From the NCBI RefSeq assembly GCF_020819595.1, contig NZ_JAJHNP010000019.1:1-64000 (forward strand): a DNA stretch of 64,000 nucleotides. Direction: 5' to 3'. The stretch is from Streptomyces barringtoniae. GTDB lineage: Bacteria > Actinomycetota > Actinomycetes > Streptomycetales > Streptomycetaceae. This document shows positions 9,443-18,622 of the stretch, piece after piece. Position 1 is the first letter of the stretch, and every line of letters starts with the position of its first letter. A model generated the notes under the pieces. The model ran no database searches and was not told the DNA's origin. It saw only the letters and a list, made by a program, of their open reading frames with translations. A program made the translations under genes and the position numbers.

Positions 9443-9477
9443 CCCTTCCGTCCTTCCCTGTCACGAGGAGCCCGTCG

Positions 9478-10695
9478 ATGGCTGTCGACACCCTGCTGGA
9501 ACGGATCACCGACTACGCCAACCGCCCCGACCCCTACCCGCTGTACGCCGAACTCCGCGAGGCGGGCGTGGCGCGGCAGACGGACGGCAGCTACCTGGTC
9601 GGCGGGTACTACGACATCGTCGCCCTGTTCCACAACCCACGGCTCAGCTCCGACCGCCGCAACCGCGCCGGCACCTACAGCGGCCTGCCGGCGGAAGAGG
9701 AAGAGCCCCACCCTTTCATCCGGCTCGACGACCCCGAACACCACAGGCTGCGCAGCCTGGCCACACGGCCGTTCGGTCCCCCGCACAGTCCGGGCCGGAT
9801 CGACGCTATGCGAGACGAAATCACCCGGATCACCGACGAACTGATCGAGTCGCTCCAGGGACGTACGCAAGTCGACATCGTCGACGACTTCGCCTACCCC
9901 CTGCCTGTCACCGTCATCTGCCGACTCCTCGGTGTACCGCGCGAAGACGAGCCGACCTTTCGGCAGTGGTCCAACGCCATCACCGACTCCGGCGACATCC
10001 GGCCCGGCGAAGACCTCACCATGAGCCAACAGGCCGGCAACCAGGCCAGAGCGCAGATGGGCCGCTACCTGGTAGACCTCGCCGAACAGCGCCGCGGCCA
10101 TCCGGGGGACGACATGCTGTCCGCGTTCGTCAACGACCCCGACCCGGCCGGAGCGCTCACCCGCGAGGAACTGGCGGCCACCGCCGTGCTGCTGCTCGTC
10201 GCCGGACACGAGACCACGGTCAATCTGATCACCAACGGCGTACTCACTCTGCTGCGCCAGCCCGGCCAGTTGGAGCGCCTGCGCCGTGAACCCGACCTGC
10301 TTCCCGGCACAGTGGAAGAACTGCTGCGCTACGAGCCCCCGGTCCATTTGCTGGACCGCACGCCCCTCACCCACGTCGACGTCGCGGGCACGACCATCCC
10401 CAAGGGCGTACCCGTGGTGCTCGCGCTGGCCTCGGCCAACCGTGACCCCAAGCGGTTCCGCGCCCCCGACCGGTTCGACCCCACCCGCCGGGACAACCAG
10501 CACCTCGGATTCGGCAGCGGCGTCCACATCTGCTACGGCGCGCCCCTCGCCCGGGTCGAAGCCCAGATCGCCCTGGGAGCACTCCTTCCCCATCTCACCA
10601 CCGCAACCCTGGTCGAAGACCCTCCCCCCTACCGGCACAGCGCCGTGCTGCGCGGCCCCCGGCACCTTCCCATCGAGCTGGCCCCGTCGCCGTAG
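9478..10695 (+). CDS. Cytochrome P450 monooxygenase
   Basis: 405 aa, normal for actinobacterial class I P450s. I-helix oxygen motif AGHETT (~245), K-helix ExxR in EELLRYEPP (~281-289), and heme loop FGSGVHICYGAPLAR (~345-359) with the Cys ligand. GAGGAG lies upstream of ATG 9478. Its redox partners are the two genes immediately upstream (35-base gap to the reductase). The substrate cannot be deduced from sequence. Confidence 0.93.
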   Translation: MAVDTLLERITDYANRPDPYPLYAELREAGVARQTDGSYLVGGYYDIVALFHNPRLSSDRRNRAGTYSGLPAEEEEPHPFIRLDDPEHHRLRSLATRPFGPPHSPGRIDAMRDEITRITDELIESLQGRTQVDIVDDFAYPLPVTVICRLLGVPREDEPTFRQWSNAITDSGDIRPGEDLTMSQQAGNQARAQMGRYLVDLAEQRRGHPGDDMLSAFVNDPDPAGALTREELAATAVLLLVAGHETTVNLITNGVLTLLRQPGQLERLRREPDLLPGTVEELLRYEPPVHLLDRTPLTHVDVAGTTIPKGVPVVLALASANRDPKRFRAPDRFDPTRRDNQHLGFGSGVHICYGAPLARVEAQIALGALLPHLTTATLVEDPPPYRHSAVLRGPRHLPIELAPSP

Positions 10696-10927
10696 ACGCA
10701 ATGAACCGCCTCGCCCCAGGACGTGAAGTAGAGCCGCGCCGGTCGTTCGTTCGGTTGTTCCTCGGCCGGTTCGGAGGCGCCGACGCGCCACAGGGGCAGG
10801 GCGCGGCGGAGCGAGCTCGCCGAGTGAGGTTCCGCTGTACGAACGGCAAGCCGATCGACGTGTAACTGACGGTGTTGCTCAGACCGTGTCCTCCATGGCT
10901 ATGGGCCGCTTTGAGATGAGAGAGCAG

Positions 10928-12106
10928 ATGACCGCGAACGCCGGGGCGCACATGACGTCCACTTCCCCTCATCGGGAGCCGATCCGCGTCGGTGTCGTGG
11001 GTCTGAGCGCGAGCGGCGGGTGGGCGGCCGCTGCCCATGTGCCGGCACTGGCCGGGCTCGATGGATACGAGTTGCGGGCGCTGAGCGCCAGCAGCGCCGA
11101 ATCCGCGCGTGCGGCCGGCGAGAAGTATGCGGTGCCGCTGGCCTACGGCAGCGCGGAGGAGCTGGCCCGCAGTGAGGAAGTCGATCTCGTGGTGGTGACG
11201 GTGAAGGTTCCGCATCACCTGGAGCTCATCGGACCCGCGCTGGAAGCGGGGAAGATGGTGTTCAGCGAGTGGCCGCTCGGTGCCGACCTCGCGCAGGCCG
11301 AGGAGTTGGCCGGCCTCGCGCATCGCAGGGGTGTGCTCACGGCCGTCGGTCTGCAGGCCCGGTCGGCTCCGCCGCTTCGGTATCTGCGAGACCTGGTCGC
11401 CGACGGCTACGTGGGGCGGGTGCTGTCGACCAGCATGCTCGGGTCGGGCTGGATCGGCGGCGCCACCTACGACGACAACTATGCGTACGTGCTGGACGTC
11501 ACCAGCGGCGCCACGCTGCTGTCGATTCCCTTTGGGCACTCGGTCGACGCGCTGGCCATGGTGCTCGGGGAGTTCCGTGAGGTGTCGGCTCTCATCGAAA
11601 ACCTGCGCCCGGAGGTCACCCACGTCACGAGCGGGGCGGTCGCGGCCAAGACCGCAGAGGACCAGATCGCCGTCACCGGGGTGCTGGAGTCGGGGGCCGT
11701 GGCCGCAATGCACATCCGCGGTGGGACCTCACGCGCCACTGCGTTTCACTGGGAGATCAACGGCACGGACGGCGATCTCGTCGTCAAGGCCGACCAGGCC
11801 CAGTGGTGGTATGGGGGACTGCGGCTCAGCGGAGCCCGGGGAGAGGACGGCACGTTGGCCGAGCTACCGGTTCCCGCCCGCTATCAGCGGTCGCTGACGC
11901 AATGGACCGAGCGATCCACCGAGCCCGCCTGCAACGTCGCCCACGCGTACGCGCTTCTGCGCGACCAGATCACCGGGAACCTTGCGCCGGATGAGGACGG
12001 TGTTCCCGACTTCCGGCACGCCGTCCGGCGACACCGCATGCTGGAGCGGATCCGAGAGGCGGCGCGCGCGGGCCGGAAGGTCACACTCGCAGAGCAAGGC
12101 TCGTAG
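10928..12106 (+). CDS. Gfo/Idh/MocA-family oxidoreductase
   Basis: About 392 aa from ATG 10928; ATGs at 10916 and 10952 are also possible. N-terminal Rossmann fold begins with IRVGVVGLSASGGWAAAAHVP. VVVTVKVPHHLELIGPALEAGK and the variant FSEWPLG (usual form xEKPl) are family hallmarks. The middle beta-sheet domain includes GAVAAMHIRGGTSRAT. The family uses NAD(P) on sugars and related polyols; the Lys of the usual EKP motif is Trp here, so catalysis may differ. A 48-base stretch of this gene recurs near 23.88 kb. Confidence 0.85.
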   Translation: MTANAGAHMTSTSPHREPIRVGVVGLSASGGWAAAAHVPALAGLDGYELRALSASSAESARAAGEKYAVPLAYGSAEELARSEEVDLVVVTVKVPHHLELIGPALEAGKMVFSEWPLGADLAQAEELAGLAHRRGVLTAVGLQARSAPPLRYLRDLVADGYVGRVLSTSMLGSGWIGGATYDDNYAYVLDVTSGATLLSIPFGHSVDALAMVLGEFREVSALIENLRPEVTHVTSGAVAAKTAEDQIAVTGVLESGAVAAMHIRGGTSRATAFHWEINGTDGDLVVKADQAQWWYGGLRLSGARGEDGTLAELPVPARYQRSLTQWTERSTEPACNVAHAYALLRDQITGNLAPDEDGVPDFRHAVRRHRMLERIREAARAGRKVTLAEQGS

Positions 12107-12181
12107 GCCCCGAAGTGAGTCGGATCGGGAGCTCGACCGTTTCGCCCTCGGCGAGAATGTCACGGTTCCGGTGTTCCCCGC

Positions 12182-12346
12182 GGCTACCAGACGTACCACG
12201 GCGCCGTCGAGAGCAGGCCCTACCAGGGCAATGTCCAGGTCATCACGTTCACCGGCTCAGAGGAATCCGACCTTCTCCATGCCGCCGGTTCGTGGATGGC
12301 CGACCATCTCGACGCCTTGCTCACCGGCATCAACTGGGTCGGCTGA
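12182..12346 (+). pseudogene. Possible 3' fragment of an unknown gene
   Basis: A short open stretch ending TGA at 12344 encodes GYQTYHGAVESRPYQ, then VQVITFTGSEESDLLH and WMADHLDALLTGINWVG. It looks protein-like but has no credible start and I do not recognise the family. Treat it as a gene remnant between the oxidoreductase and the broken regulator. Confidence 0.25.
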
Positions 12347-12476
12347 CTTGTCTCGGCGATCCCCTCACGGTGCTCATCTTTCGTTTCCGTTGCTCTGCAT
12401 CATTTCTATCCGGAAGCCTCCAACTGAGCCAGCAAGAGCATTTCTGAACGCGAATGAAGGACATGGATCTCCCAAC

Positions 12477-12938
12477 ATGGAGAGAGTGCGCCATCTATTG
12501 AATGACGGACAGTCGGATCGCCGCCGCGATGCTGGCCGCCCCGCGTGCCTCCTGGCGCACGGTCGGCCGGGTCCTGGGCATCTCGGAGCGCACCGTCGTA
12601 CGCCGGGCTGCACCACTGTTCGGCGACGGGACGCTGCGGGCCACGGCCGGACACACCCACCGCTCCCACGCGCTCCACTGTCCTGCCCCTCGACTGTCCT
12701 GCCCCCCGACCAGCAGCTGATCGCCGCGCCGGTCGAAGACGGACGAGCCTCCTATTCGCCTCCGCCACCACCGGCCCGGCCAACCTCCTCGCGGCCGTCG
12801 CCGCAGCCGACCTCAACGCGCTCTACCACTTCATGAGCGACATCATCGGCGCCCTCACACACATCTCCACCATCGAGGTCACCCCCATCCTTTCGGGGGT
12901 CAAAAGGACCGGTCTGGTCCGACCCGGCAGCCTGTGAG
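12477..12938 (+). pseudogene. Broken copy of the AsnC/Lrp-family regulator
   Basis: Near-identical in sequence to the intact regulator at 13112-14116 but on the opposite strand. MERVRHLLN is followed by a 2-base deletion that shifts the frame. The HTH part (RIAAAMLAAPRASWRTVGRV, GISERTVVRRAAPLFGDGT) is then retained, followed by a large internal deletion, a short DQQLIA-like piece, another deletion, and the C-terminal end FASATTGPANLLAAVAAADL to RTGLVRPGSL. An ATG at 12502 could still start a 72-aa HTH-only peptide ending at 12720. Confidence 0.8.
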
Positions 12939-13111
12939 GCGATCGTGCGTCCTGCTCGCCGACCTCGGCATCCCGGCCACCGCATGATCCGGATCAGGCG
13001 CTGATCAGCGAGGGCGGGGTGATTGGTTTCGTCCTGGACAGGGCTTGTTCTTGTCCGTTGTCCGCAGCCGAACGGACGTGAGGTCCTGCCTACCCGGAAC
13101 CTGTGATCGGC

Positions 13112-14116
13112 TCAGAGGCTGCCCGGGCGGACCAGGCCGGTCCTCTTCACCCCGGTCAGGATGGGGGTGACCTCAAGGGTGGTGATGTGTTCGAGGGAGC
13201 CGATGGTCTCGCTCAGGAAGTGGTAGAGCGCGTCGAGGTCGGTTGCCGCGACGGCCACAAGGAGGTTGGCCGGGCCGGTGGTGGCGGAGGCGAAGCGGAC
13301 TTGTGGGTGGCGGCTGAGCTGCTGGCCCGTCTCCTCCAGTCCGCCAGGTGCAACGGTGATCCACAGCAGGGCTTCGGTCCGGACACCCAGACGGGCGAGA
13401 TCGACTTCGGTCGCGAGTCTGAGTACCTGGCCGTTGACCAGTGCCTCTACCCGGCGGCGAGCGGTCAGGGCGGTGGTGTTGGCGCGGCGCGCGAGGTCGG
13501 TGTAGGGGGCTCGGCCGTCCTCGATCAGTGCGGTGATCAGCTGGTGGTCGAGGGGCTGGAGGACGGGGCGGGTAGGTGCCGCGGACAGGTCGGGCCGCAG
13601 GCTGGTCAGTTCGGTCTGTGTCAGCAGGCCGCCGCTCCAGTCGAAGGCGGCCGGGAAGACTCGGAGCAGGACGTGCGAGGTCCAGGACTGGACCGCGGGG
13701 GTGGCGGGCAGGTCGCGCAGCAGCAGGTTGTTGCGGGCGTCCGGTCCGTCCAGGAACAGGACGGTGCAGATCTCGTCGCCACCGCCGAGGACGTCGACCC
13801 AGATGGTGTCGGGACGGCGGGCGAGGGTGGCGGCGATGGCGCTGATCCGGTTGGGCCGGCAGCGGATGCGCAGGGCCAGCGGAATCAGCTCGGGGAAGTG
13901 CACGGGGTTGCGTACGGCCGTGGCCCGCAGCGTCCCGTCGCCGAACAGTGGTGCAGCCCGGCGTACGACAGTGCGCTCCGAGATGCCCAGGACACGGCCG
14001 ACCGTGCGCCACGAGGCACGCGGAGCGGCCAGCATCGCGGCGGCGATCCGACTGTCCGTTTCATTCAACAAATGGCGCACTCTCTCCATAGACCAAGATC
14101 TTATGTCCTTTTTCAT
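13112..14116 (-). CDS. Double-length Lrp/AsnC-family transcriptional regulator
   Basis: 334 aa from ATG 14116 (or 325 from ATG 14089, MERVRHLLN). It has two AsnC-type helix-turn-helix units, near residues 20-60 (RTVGRVLGISERTVVRRAAP) and 190-230 (TDLARRANTTALTARRRVEAL). The effector-binding alpha/beta end is ATTGPANLLVAVAATDLDAL. The gene is divergent from the esterase at 14195 with about 78 bases between them, so it probably controls that gene and itself. Neither start has a clear Shine-Dalgarno. A degraded inverted copy lies at 12477-12938. Confidence 0.85.
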   Translation of the reverse strand: MKKDIRSWSMERVRHLLNETDSRIAAAMLAAPRASWRTVGRVLGISERTVVRRAAPLFGDGTLRATAVRNPVHFPELIPLALRIRCRPNRISAIAATLARRPDTIWVDVLGGGDEICTVLFLDGPDARNNLLLRDLPATPAVQSWTSHVLLRVFPAAFDWSGGLLTQTELTSLRPDLSAAPTRPVLQPLDHQLITALIEDGRAPYTDLARRANTTALTARRRVEALVNGQVLRLATEVDLARLGVRTEALLWITVAPGGLEETGQQLSRHPQVRFASATTGPANLLVAVAATDLDALYHFLSETIGSLEHITTLEVTPILTGVKRTGLVRPGSL

Positions 14117-14194
14117 CGATCCAGATGGTCATTTCTGGCTCAGATTCTCACCTCGGCTTAGAAACGTCTCAGAGCAACCGAGACGAGAGAGCAG

Positions 14195-15658
14195 GTGAGC
14201 ACGATGACCGGCATCGAGCACACGGTGGTGGACACCGACCGGGGCAAGGTCAGGGGAGTTGCGGAGGGCGAGGCGGTCTCCTTCCGGGGAATCCCTTACG
14301 CCGCGTCGCCGGTCGGCGAGCTGCGGTTCGCGCCGCCGCAGCCGCACCCGGGCTGGACGGACGTGCGGGACGCGGCCAAGGCCGGCCCCTCCGTTCCGCA
14401 GGCGGCCTCCCGGCTGGAGAAGGTGCAGGGGCAGCGCGTGCCGGACTGGAACGAGGACGGCAGCCTGACCGTCAACGTCTTCACTCCACGCCGGGCGCCG
14501 GCGGACAGTGCGGCCCGACCCGTCCTGCTCTGGTGGCACGGCGGCGGCTTCACCAGCGGCTCCGGCGGCTGGGACTGGTACGACGGCGGCCGCCTCGCCG
14601 CGCTGGGCGACATCGTGGTCGTCACCGCCAACTACCGGGTGGGACCGCTGGGTTACCTCTACCTGCCGCAGATCGGCGCAGCCAACCTCGGCCCCCAGGA
14701 CCAGGCCGCCGTGCTGCGCTGGGTGCAGAACAACATCGCCTCCTTCGGCGGCGACCCGCGCACGGTCACCGTCGGCGGGCAGTCCGCCGGAGCGTACTCG
14801 GCCCTGTCGCTCGCGCTCGACCCCGAGACGAACGGATCCATCACCCGGGTGCTGCTGCAGAGCGGCCCCTTCGGCCTGAACCCACAGGATCCGCATCAGG
14901 CCGCCGAGAACGCCGACGCCTACCTGCGCCTGCTGGACGTCCCAGTCGGCACTGATGCCGCGAAGGCCCTGCGTGCCCTGCCGGCCGAGCAGCTGCTGGA
15001 CGCCTACGGCCGCCTCTCCGTCCAGCTCGCGGCTCCGGGTAACGCGGCTCCGCCGATGTACCCGGTCCTCGGTGCCCCCGGCATGCCCCGCGCCCGGCAA
15101 CAGGCGCTCAATGACGGCGCTTTGGAGGGCAAGACCCTGCTGATCGGCACCACCCGCGACGAAGCGACGGCCTTCTTCGCCTTCGACCCCCGCATCCAGA
15201 ACCTCACCACCGAAACCGCCCTGGACGTCCTCACCGCCCAGGTCGGCCGACAGGCCGCCCTGGACGTCTACCAGCAGCACGCTGCCCGCCTCCCGCAGGC
15301 GACACCGGCGCAGATCTTCACCTCGGTGCAGACCGACGGCCTCTTCCGCGACGGCTCGCTGGAGATCGCCGACCATCACGCGGCCGGCGGCAACACCACC
15401 TACGTTTACCAGTTCGACTACGCCCCCGCCGAGGACCCGTACGCCCTGGGCGCCACCCACTGCGCCGAACTGCCCTTCCTCTTCAACACCTTCGACGCCT
15501 ACCCCGGCAGCCCCGTCCTCACCGGCGCCGGCGACGCCCAGCGCACCCTGAGCCTCGAATTCGCAACCGCCGTCGCCGAATTCGTCACCACTGGAACGAC
15601 CAGCAACTGGCTGCCCTACGCGCCCGCGACCGCAGCCCGCATCCGCCACTTCGGCTGA
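14195..15658 (+). CDS. Type-B carboxylesterase
   Basis: 487 aa from GTG 14195; ATG 14204, with AGGTGA five bases upstream, is an equally good start. N-terminal GKVRGV and RGIPYAASPVGELRF are signatures of carboxylesterase/p-nitrobenzyl esterase proteins. The oxyanion motif is WHGGGFTSGS, the nucleophile elbow GGQSAGAYS (~190), and the catalytic His lies near ATHCAELPF. No signal peptide, so probably cytoplasmic. A small membrane-protein gene follows after 14 bases. Confidence 0.92.
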   Translation: MSTMTGIEHTVVDTDRGKVRGVAEGEAVSFRGIPYAASPVGELRFAPPQPHPGWTDVRDAAKAGPSVPQAASRLEKVQGQRVPDWNEDGSLTVNVFTPRRAPADSAARPVLLWWHGGGFTSGSGGWDWYDGGRLAALGDIVVVTANYRVGPLGYLYLPQIGAANLGPQDQAAVLRWVQNNIASFGGDPRTVTVGGQSAGAYSALSLALDPETNGSITRVLLQSGPFGLNPQDPHQAAENADAYLRLLDVPVGTDAAKALRALPAEQLLDAYGRLSVQLAAPGNAAPPMYPVLGAPGMPRARQQALNDGALEGKTLLIGTTRDEATAFFAFDPRIQNLTTETALDVLTAQVGRQAALDVYQQHAARLPQATPAQIFTSVQTDGLFRDGSLEIADHHAAGGNTTYVYQFDYAPAEDPYALGATHCAELPFLFNTFDAYPGSPVLTGAGDAQRTLSLEFATAVAEFVTTGTTSNWLPYAPATAARIRHFG

Positions 15659-15672
15659 GAGAGGAGACCGTC

Positions 15673-15927
15673 GTGAAGCACATCCTCCGCACGCCGACCA
15701 TGCCTCACTGGGCCGAGTTCCTCACCTTGCTGGTCACCATCTACTCCTCGGATCGGCTGTACTCCCTGACCATCGCCGACCGTTTCGCGAACTGGAACCA
15801 GTGGGTAGGCCCATTCCCCTTCACCCTGGCCTCCATCGCGCTCCTCGTCTTCTTCGTGATGCCGGGCGCCGGCAGGCTCTGGAAGATCCTGTACGCGAAG
15901 GCCCTGCACACGGCCGCCGCCCACTGA
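15673..15927 (+). CDS. Small membrane protein
   Basis: 84 aa, GTG start with GAGGAG about 7 bases upstream. One or two hydrophobic segments: WAEFLTLLVTIYSS (~12-25) and FTLASIALLVFFVMPGAG (~50-67). Cotranscribed with the esterase. No family recognised; the context suggests an accessory or transport role for the esterase substrate, which is only a guess. Confidence 0.65.
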   Translation: MKHILRTPTMPHWAEFLTLLVTIYSSDRLYSLTIADRFANWNQWVGPFPFTLASIALLVFFVMPGAGRLWKILYAKALHTAAAH

Positions 15928-16009
15928 ACCCCGCCGATGGCCGGCGTCCCGCACCCGTGGGGCGCCGGCCATCGCATCTTCACAGCGGTGAGAACCCAGG
16001 CGTCTATCT

Positions 16010-16300
16010 GTGACTTGGGGTGCGGTCAGCGGGTTCGCCTCGGGGCTGCTCCTGCTCCAGGACCGCCGTCGCGGGGTCGACCTCGACGCGCTGATCCTGG
16101 AGGCCAGCACCATCGTGTACTTCGTGTTGGTCGGCGCCGTCGCCGTCGCACGGCCGCACTCGTCCCTGTCGCACCACACCGACGTCCTCTCCTTCGCCTG
16201 GCTGGCCGCCACGGCCTGGGGGACGCTGGCGATCCGCCGCCCCTTCACGCTGGGCATCGCCAGCTGCGCGATGCCGGTCAGGTTGCCCTGGGGGCGAGGA
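16010..16300 (+). pseudogene. Fragment of an integral membrane protein
   Basis: The frame encodes SGFASGLLLLQDRRRGVDLDA and then IVYFVLVGAVAVARP and WLAATAWGTLAIRRPFTLGIA, the two-helix end of a multi-pass membrane protein with the RRPFTL ending seen in actinobacterial hypothetical proteins. The homologous-looking part stops abruptly near 16270 and no plausible start precedes it, so it reads as a truncated remnant. Confidence 0.5.
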
Positions 16301-16502
16301 CCTCACGCCGGTCAGATCCGTCGAGGCGGGCCGTGTAGTCGCTGTCGCCCAGCGCAGGTGCAGTAGGAACGTCCGAAGAAGGGCCGCTCGGGCGCATGCG
16401 TTGCGGTGGGCGTTCGTGCACTGGCCGATGGTGGCTCCGTTGCTTGAGCGTCGGTGCAGGAGGACGGAGCCCTTGGCGTCAGCCACGTTGTGTCTTGGGG
16501 AT

Positions 16503-16565
16503 TCAACTTGCGGACGGTGATGGGGACAGTTCCAGGGGAAGGTGCCGGGGGCCGCGCAGGGTGGC
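16503..16565 (-). pseudogene. 3'-terminal fragment of a cytochrome P450 gene
   Basis: Read on the minus strand this gives TLRGPRHLPLELSPSPSAS and a stop, matching the C-terminal end of the intact P450 at 9478-10695 (LRGPRHLPIELAPSP) in protein and nearly in DNA. Upstream sequence is not P450-like, so only the last ~20 codons survive. Confidence 0.55.
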
Positions 16566-16629
16566 GCGGACGCCCAGGAATCTGGAAGCGGCCCTACCGG
16601 CCCGGTTGCAATTCCCTCTGTTCCGCAGG

Positions 16630-17397
16630 TCAGGCGTTGGGATCGAAGGGGATGCCCGAGGGCATGGAGTGTGCCAGCGCGTAGGCGAAGTCGCCGTCCT
16701 TGATCTTGATGGTGGCCGCGCCGAAGTCGGCGCTCATCAGCTTGTCCCGGAAGCCGGCTGGGTAGCCGTTCCAGCCCACCAGGCGCGGGTAGAACCAGCC
16801 GCCGGTCACGTTCTCCGGAGGCTCGTCGTTGCTGTTGGCGAAGCGGAAGTCGTGGGTGGAGAGGCCGTCCTTGTGGTAGACGATCTTCGGGTGGGTGCCG
16901 TCGAAGCGGACCGAGGAGCGGGCGGCCACCTGGTAGCTGGTGTGCTGGGACACCGAGACGTACTGGACCTCGTTGTTGTTGATCCACACCACGACGTGCT
17001 CCCAGTCGTGGGTATGCCCGATGGCGGCCGGGCCGTAGGTCGCCTGGTCCTTCTCGAAGTAGCTGGCGTACATGACGGCACACCAGCCGTTGTTGCACTT
17101 CTCGCGTGAGTAGGTGTTGGCGTTGGCGAGTTGGGCGTAGTCGTGGCAGTGCCCGTTGACGTCACCGCCGAGTTTCAGCCCGGGATTGATGGTGCCGTCG
17201 GCGCCGATGGCGGCGGTGGCGTAGCAGCCGTCGCCGTCGTAGTCGTAGGCGGGGGAGAAGGTCTGTTCCAGGCCGTCGGCGTTCTGCGGCAGCAACTGCA
17301 GGACGTTCGCGTGGGCGCTCGCCGGAACGGCCACGACGAGCGTCATCGCACCGAGTGCTGCGAGCAGGCCCTTGGCAAGGGACTTCACGTTGGGCAT
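16630..17397 (-). CDS. Secreted NPP1/necrosis-inducing (NLP) protein
   Basis: 255 aa. Signal peptide ends at PASAHA (~30). The mature domain has Cys pairs (C58, C84, C101, C106) and the hallmark heptapeptide as GHTHDWE at ~127-133 (consensus GHRHDWE), with VVWINNNEVQYVSVSQHTSY after it. NLPs are metal-binding secreted proteins; plant-pathogen members lyse membranes of dicot cells by binding sphingolipids, but many NLPs are not toxic. AAGGAG precedes the ATG. It starts only 27 bases after the GH19 chitinase stop on the same strand, so the two are probably cotranscribed. Confidence 0.92.
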   Translation of the reverse strand: MPNVKSLAKGLLAALGAMTLVVAVPASAHANVLQLLPQNADGLEQTFSPAYDYDGDGCYATAAIGADGTINPGLKLGGDVNGHCHDYAQLANANTYSREKCNNGWCAVMYASYFEKDQATYGPAAIGHTHDWEHVVVWINNNEVQYVSVSQHTSYQVAARSSVRFDGTHPKIVYHKDGLSTHDFRFANSNDEPPENVTGGWFYPRLVGWNGYPAGFRDKLMSADFGAATIKIKDGDFAYALAHSMPSGIPFDPNA

Positions 17398-17424
17398 TAC
17401 GGCTCCTTGTCGGGGCGGCTGGCG

Positions 17425-18531
17425 TCAGCAGTACAGGTTGCTGCCTGGTGAGACCCCGAGGATCTGAGTGAAGCGCTGGTAGGCGTCGACGCGGCTCTGC
17501 ACCTGGGCGGGGTTCTTGCCGTCGCATTCGAGGGAGCCGTTGATGCTGCGAATGGTCTGGCCGAATCCGGCGCTGTTGACCATGGCGTTGTGCGGGGTCA
17601 TGCTGCCTGGTCCCGATTGGGTGTTCCAGTACCACAGGCCGGTCTTCCAGGCGACAGCAGCGTTGTTCTCCACCTGCCAGGGGTTGTTGAGCAGGTCGAT
17701 GCCGAGCGCGTCACCCGCCGCCTTGTAGTTGAAGTTCCAGCTGAGCTGGAGCGGTCCGCGGCCGTAGTAGGCGGCCTGTCCGGCGGGGCAGCCGTACGGC
17801 TGGCTCCAGTCGCAGTAGGTGGGGTAGTTGGCGGTGTTCTGCTCGACGACATAGACCAGTCCGCCGGTCTCGTGGCTGACGTTGGCGAGGAAGGCGGCGG
17901 CCTCCTGCTTCCTGACCGTGTCGCTGCCGGTGTTCGCGAAGGAAGGGTAGGCGCTGAGGGCCGCGGTGAGTCCGCTGTAGGTGTAGAAGGAGTTCCGGTT
18001 CGGGAACATCTGGTTGAACTGCGCCTCGCTCACCACGAAGCCGGACGGAGTGCTGTCGCCGCCGCTCGCGGGTGCGTTCCACTTCTGGTTGGCGCCGCCG
18101 CTGCAGCTCCAGATCTGTGTCCGGGTGCCGTTGGCGGAGTTGTTGTCGGTGACGTCCAGGCACTTGTTCGCCTGGGGGTTGACGATGTCGTGGGCGGCGG
18201 TGACGGTCCACTTCTGGTTGGCGCCGCCGGTACAGGACCACAGCTGTACCTTGGCGCCGTCGGCGGTCGAATTGCCGGTCACGTCCAGGCACTTGCCGAG
18301 GGCGCGGATGGTGCCGTCGGTGCCGACCGTCCACTGCTGGGCGTTCGTGCCGTTGCAGTCGTAGAGCTGGACGGGCGTGCCGTCGGCGGAGTTGGCCCCG
18401 GCGATGTCGAGGCACTTGCCGGCGAGTCCGGTGATGGTGCCGGTGTCGGCCTGGGCGGGGCCTGCGGTGAGCAGGCACGCGGAGAGCCCCAGTGCGGCGG
18501 TGAGGGCGGCTGTGGAAAGGGATCGGGCCAT
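17425..18531 (-). CDS. Secreted GH19 chitinase with ricin-type lectin domain
   Basis: 368 aa from ATG 18531; a GTG at 18552 is also in frame. Signal peptide to about residue 28 (AGPAQA). A beta-trefoil (CBM13/ricin) domain spans ~31-152 with three QxW repeats (QQW, QKW, QKW). After a Ser/Gly linker comes the GH19 catalytic domain (~164-368) with SHETGG (acid Glu221) and VVEQN (Glu230), nine residues apart as in bacterial GH19 chitinases. It hydrolyses chitin, so fungal walls are a likely target; ricin-type domains in other proteins bind beta-linked polysaccharides. The NLP gene follows in the same transcript. Confidence 0.95.
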   Translation of the reverse strand: MARSLSTAALTAALGLSACLLTAGPAQADTGTITGLAGKCLDIAGANSADGTPVQLYDCNGTNAQQWTVGTDGTIRALGKCLDVTGNSTADGAKVQLWSCTGGANQKWTVTAAHDIVNPQANKCLDVTDNNSANGTRTQIWSCSGGANQKWNAPASGGDSTPSGFVVSEAQFNQMFPNRNSFYTYSGLTAALSAYPSFANTGSDTVRKQEAAAFLANVSHETGGLVYVVEQNTANYPTYCDWSQPYGCPAGQAAYYGRGPLQLSWNFNYKAAGDALGIDLLNNPWQVENNAAVAWKTGLWYWNTQSGPGSMTPHNAMVNSAGFGQTIRSINGSLECDGKNPAQVQSRVDAYQRFTQILGVSPGSNLYC

Positions 18532-18622
18532 GAGAGGGGGGTGGCCTTTCACATGGGGGTGGCGGCCGACGCCTCACCTCATGAACGGAGGGAGGCTTCG
18601 TACAACGCGTGGCTGACCCGAG

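Noticed and set aside
9397..10791. A 464-codon minus-strand frame opposite the P450
   Set aside because: Antisense to a P450 with all motifs; low-complexity Gly/Val/Arg product and no ribosome site.
12985..12996. Palindrome TGATCCGGATCA between the two AsnC copies
   Set aside because: No promoter or gene start near it; short palindromes of this kind are frequent and nothing ties it to a regulator.
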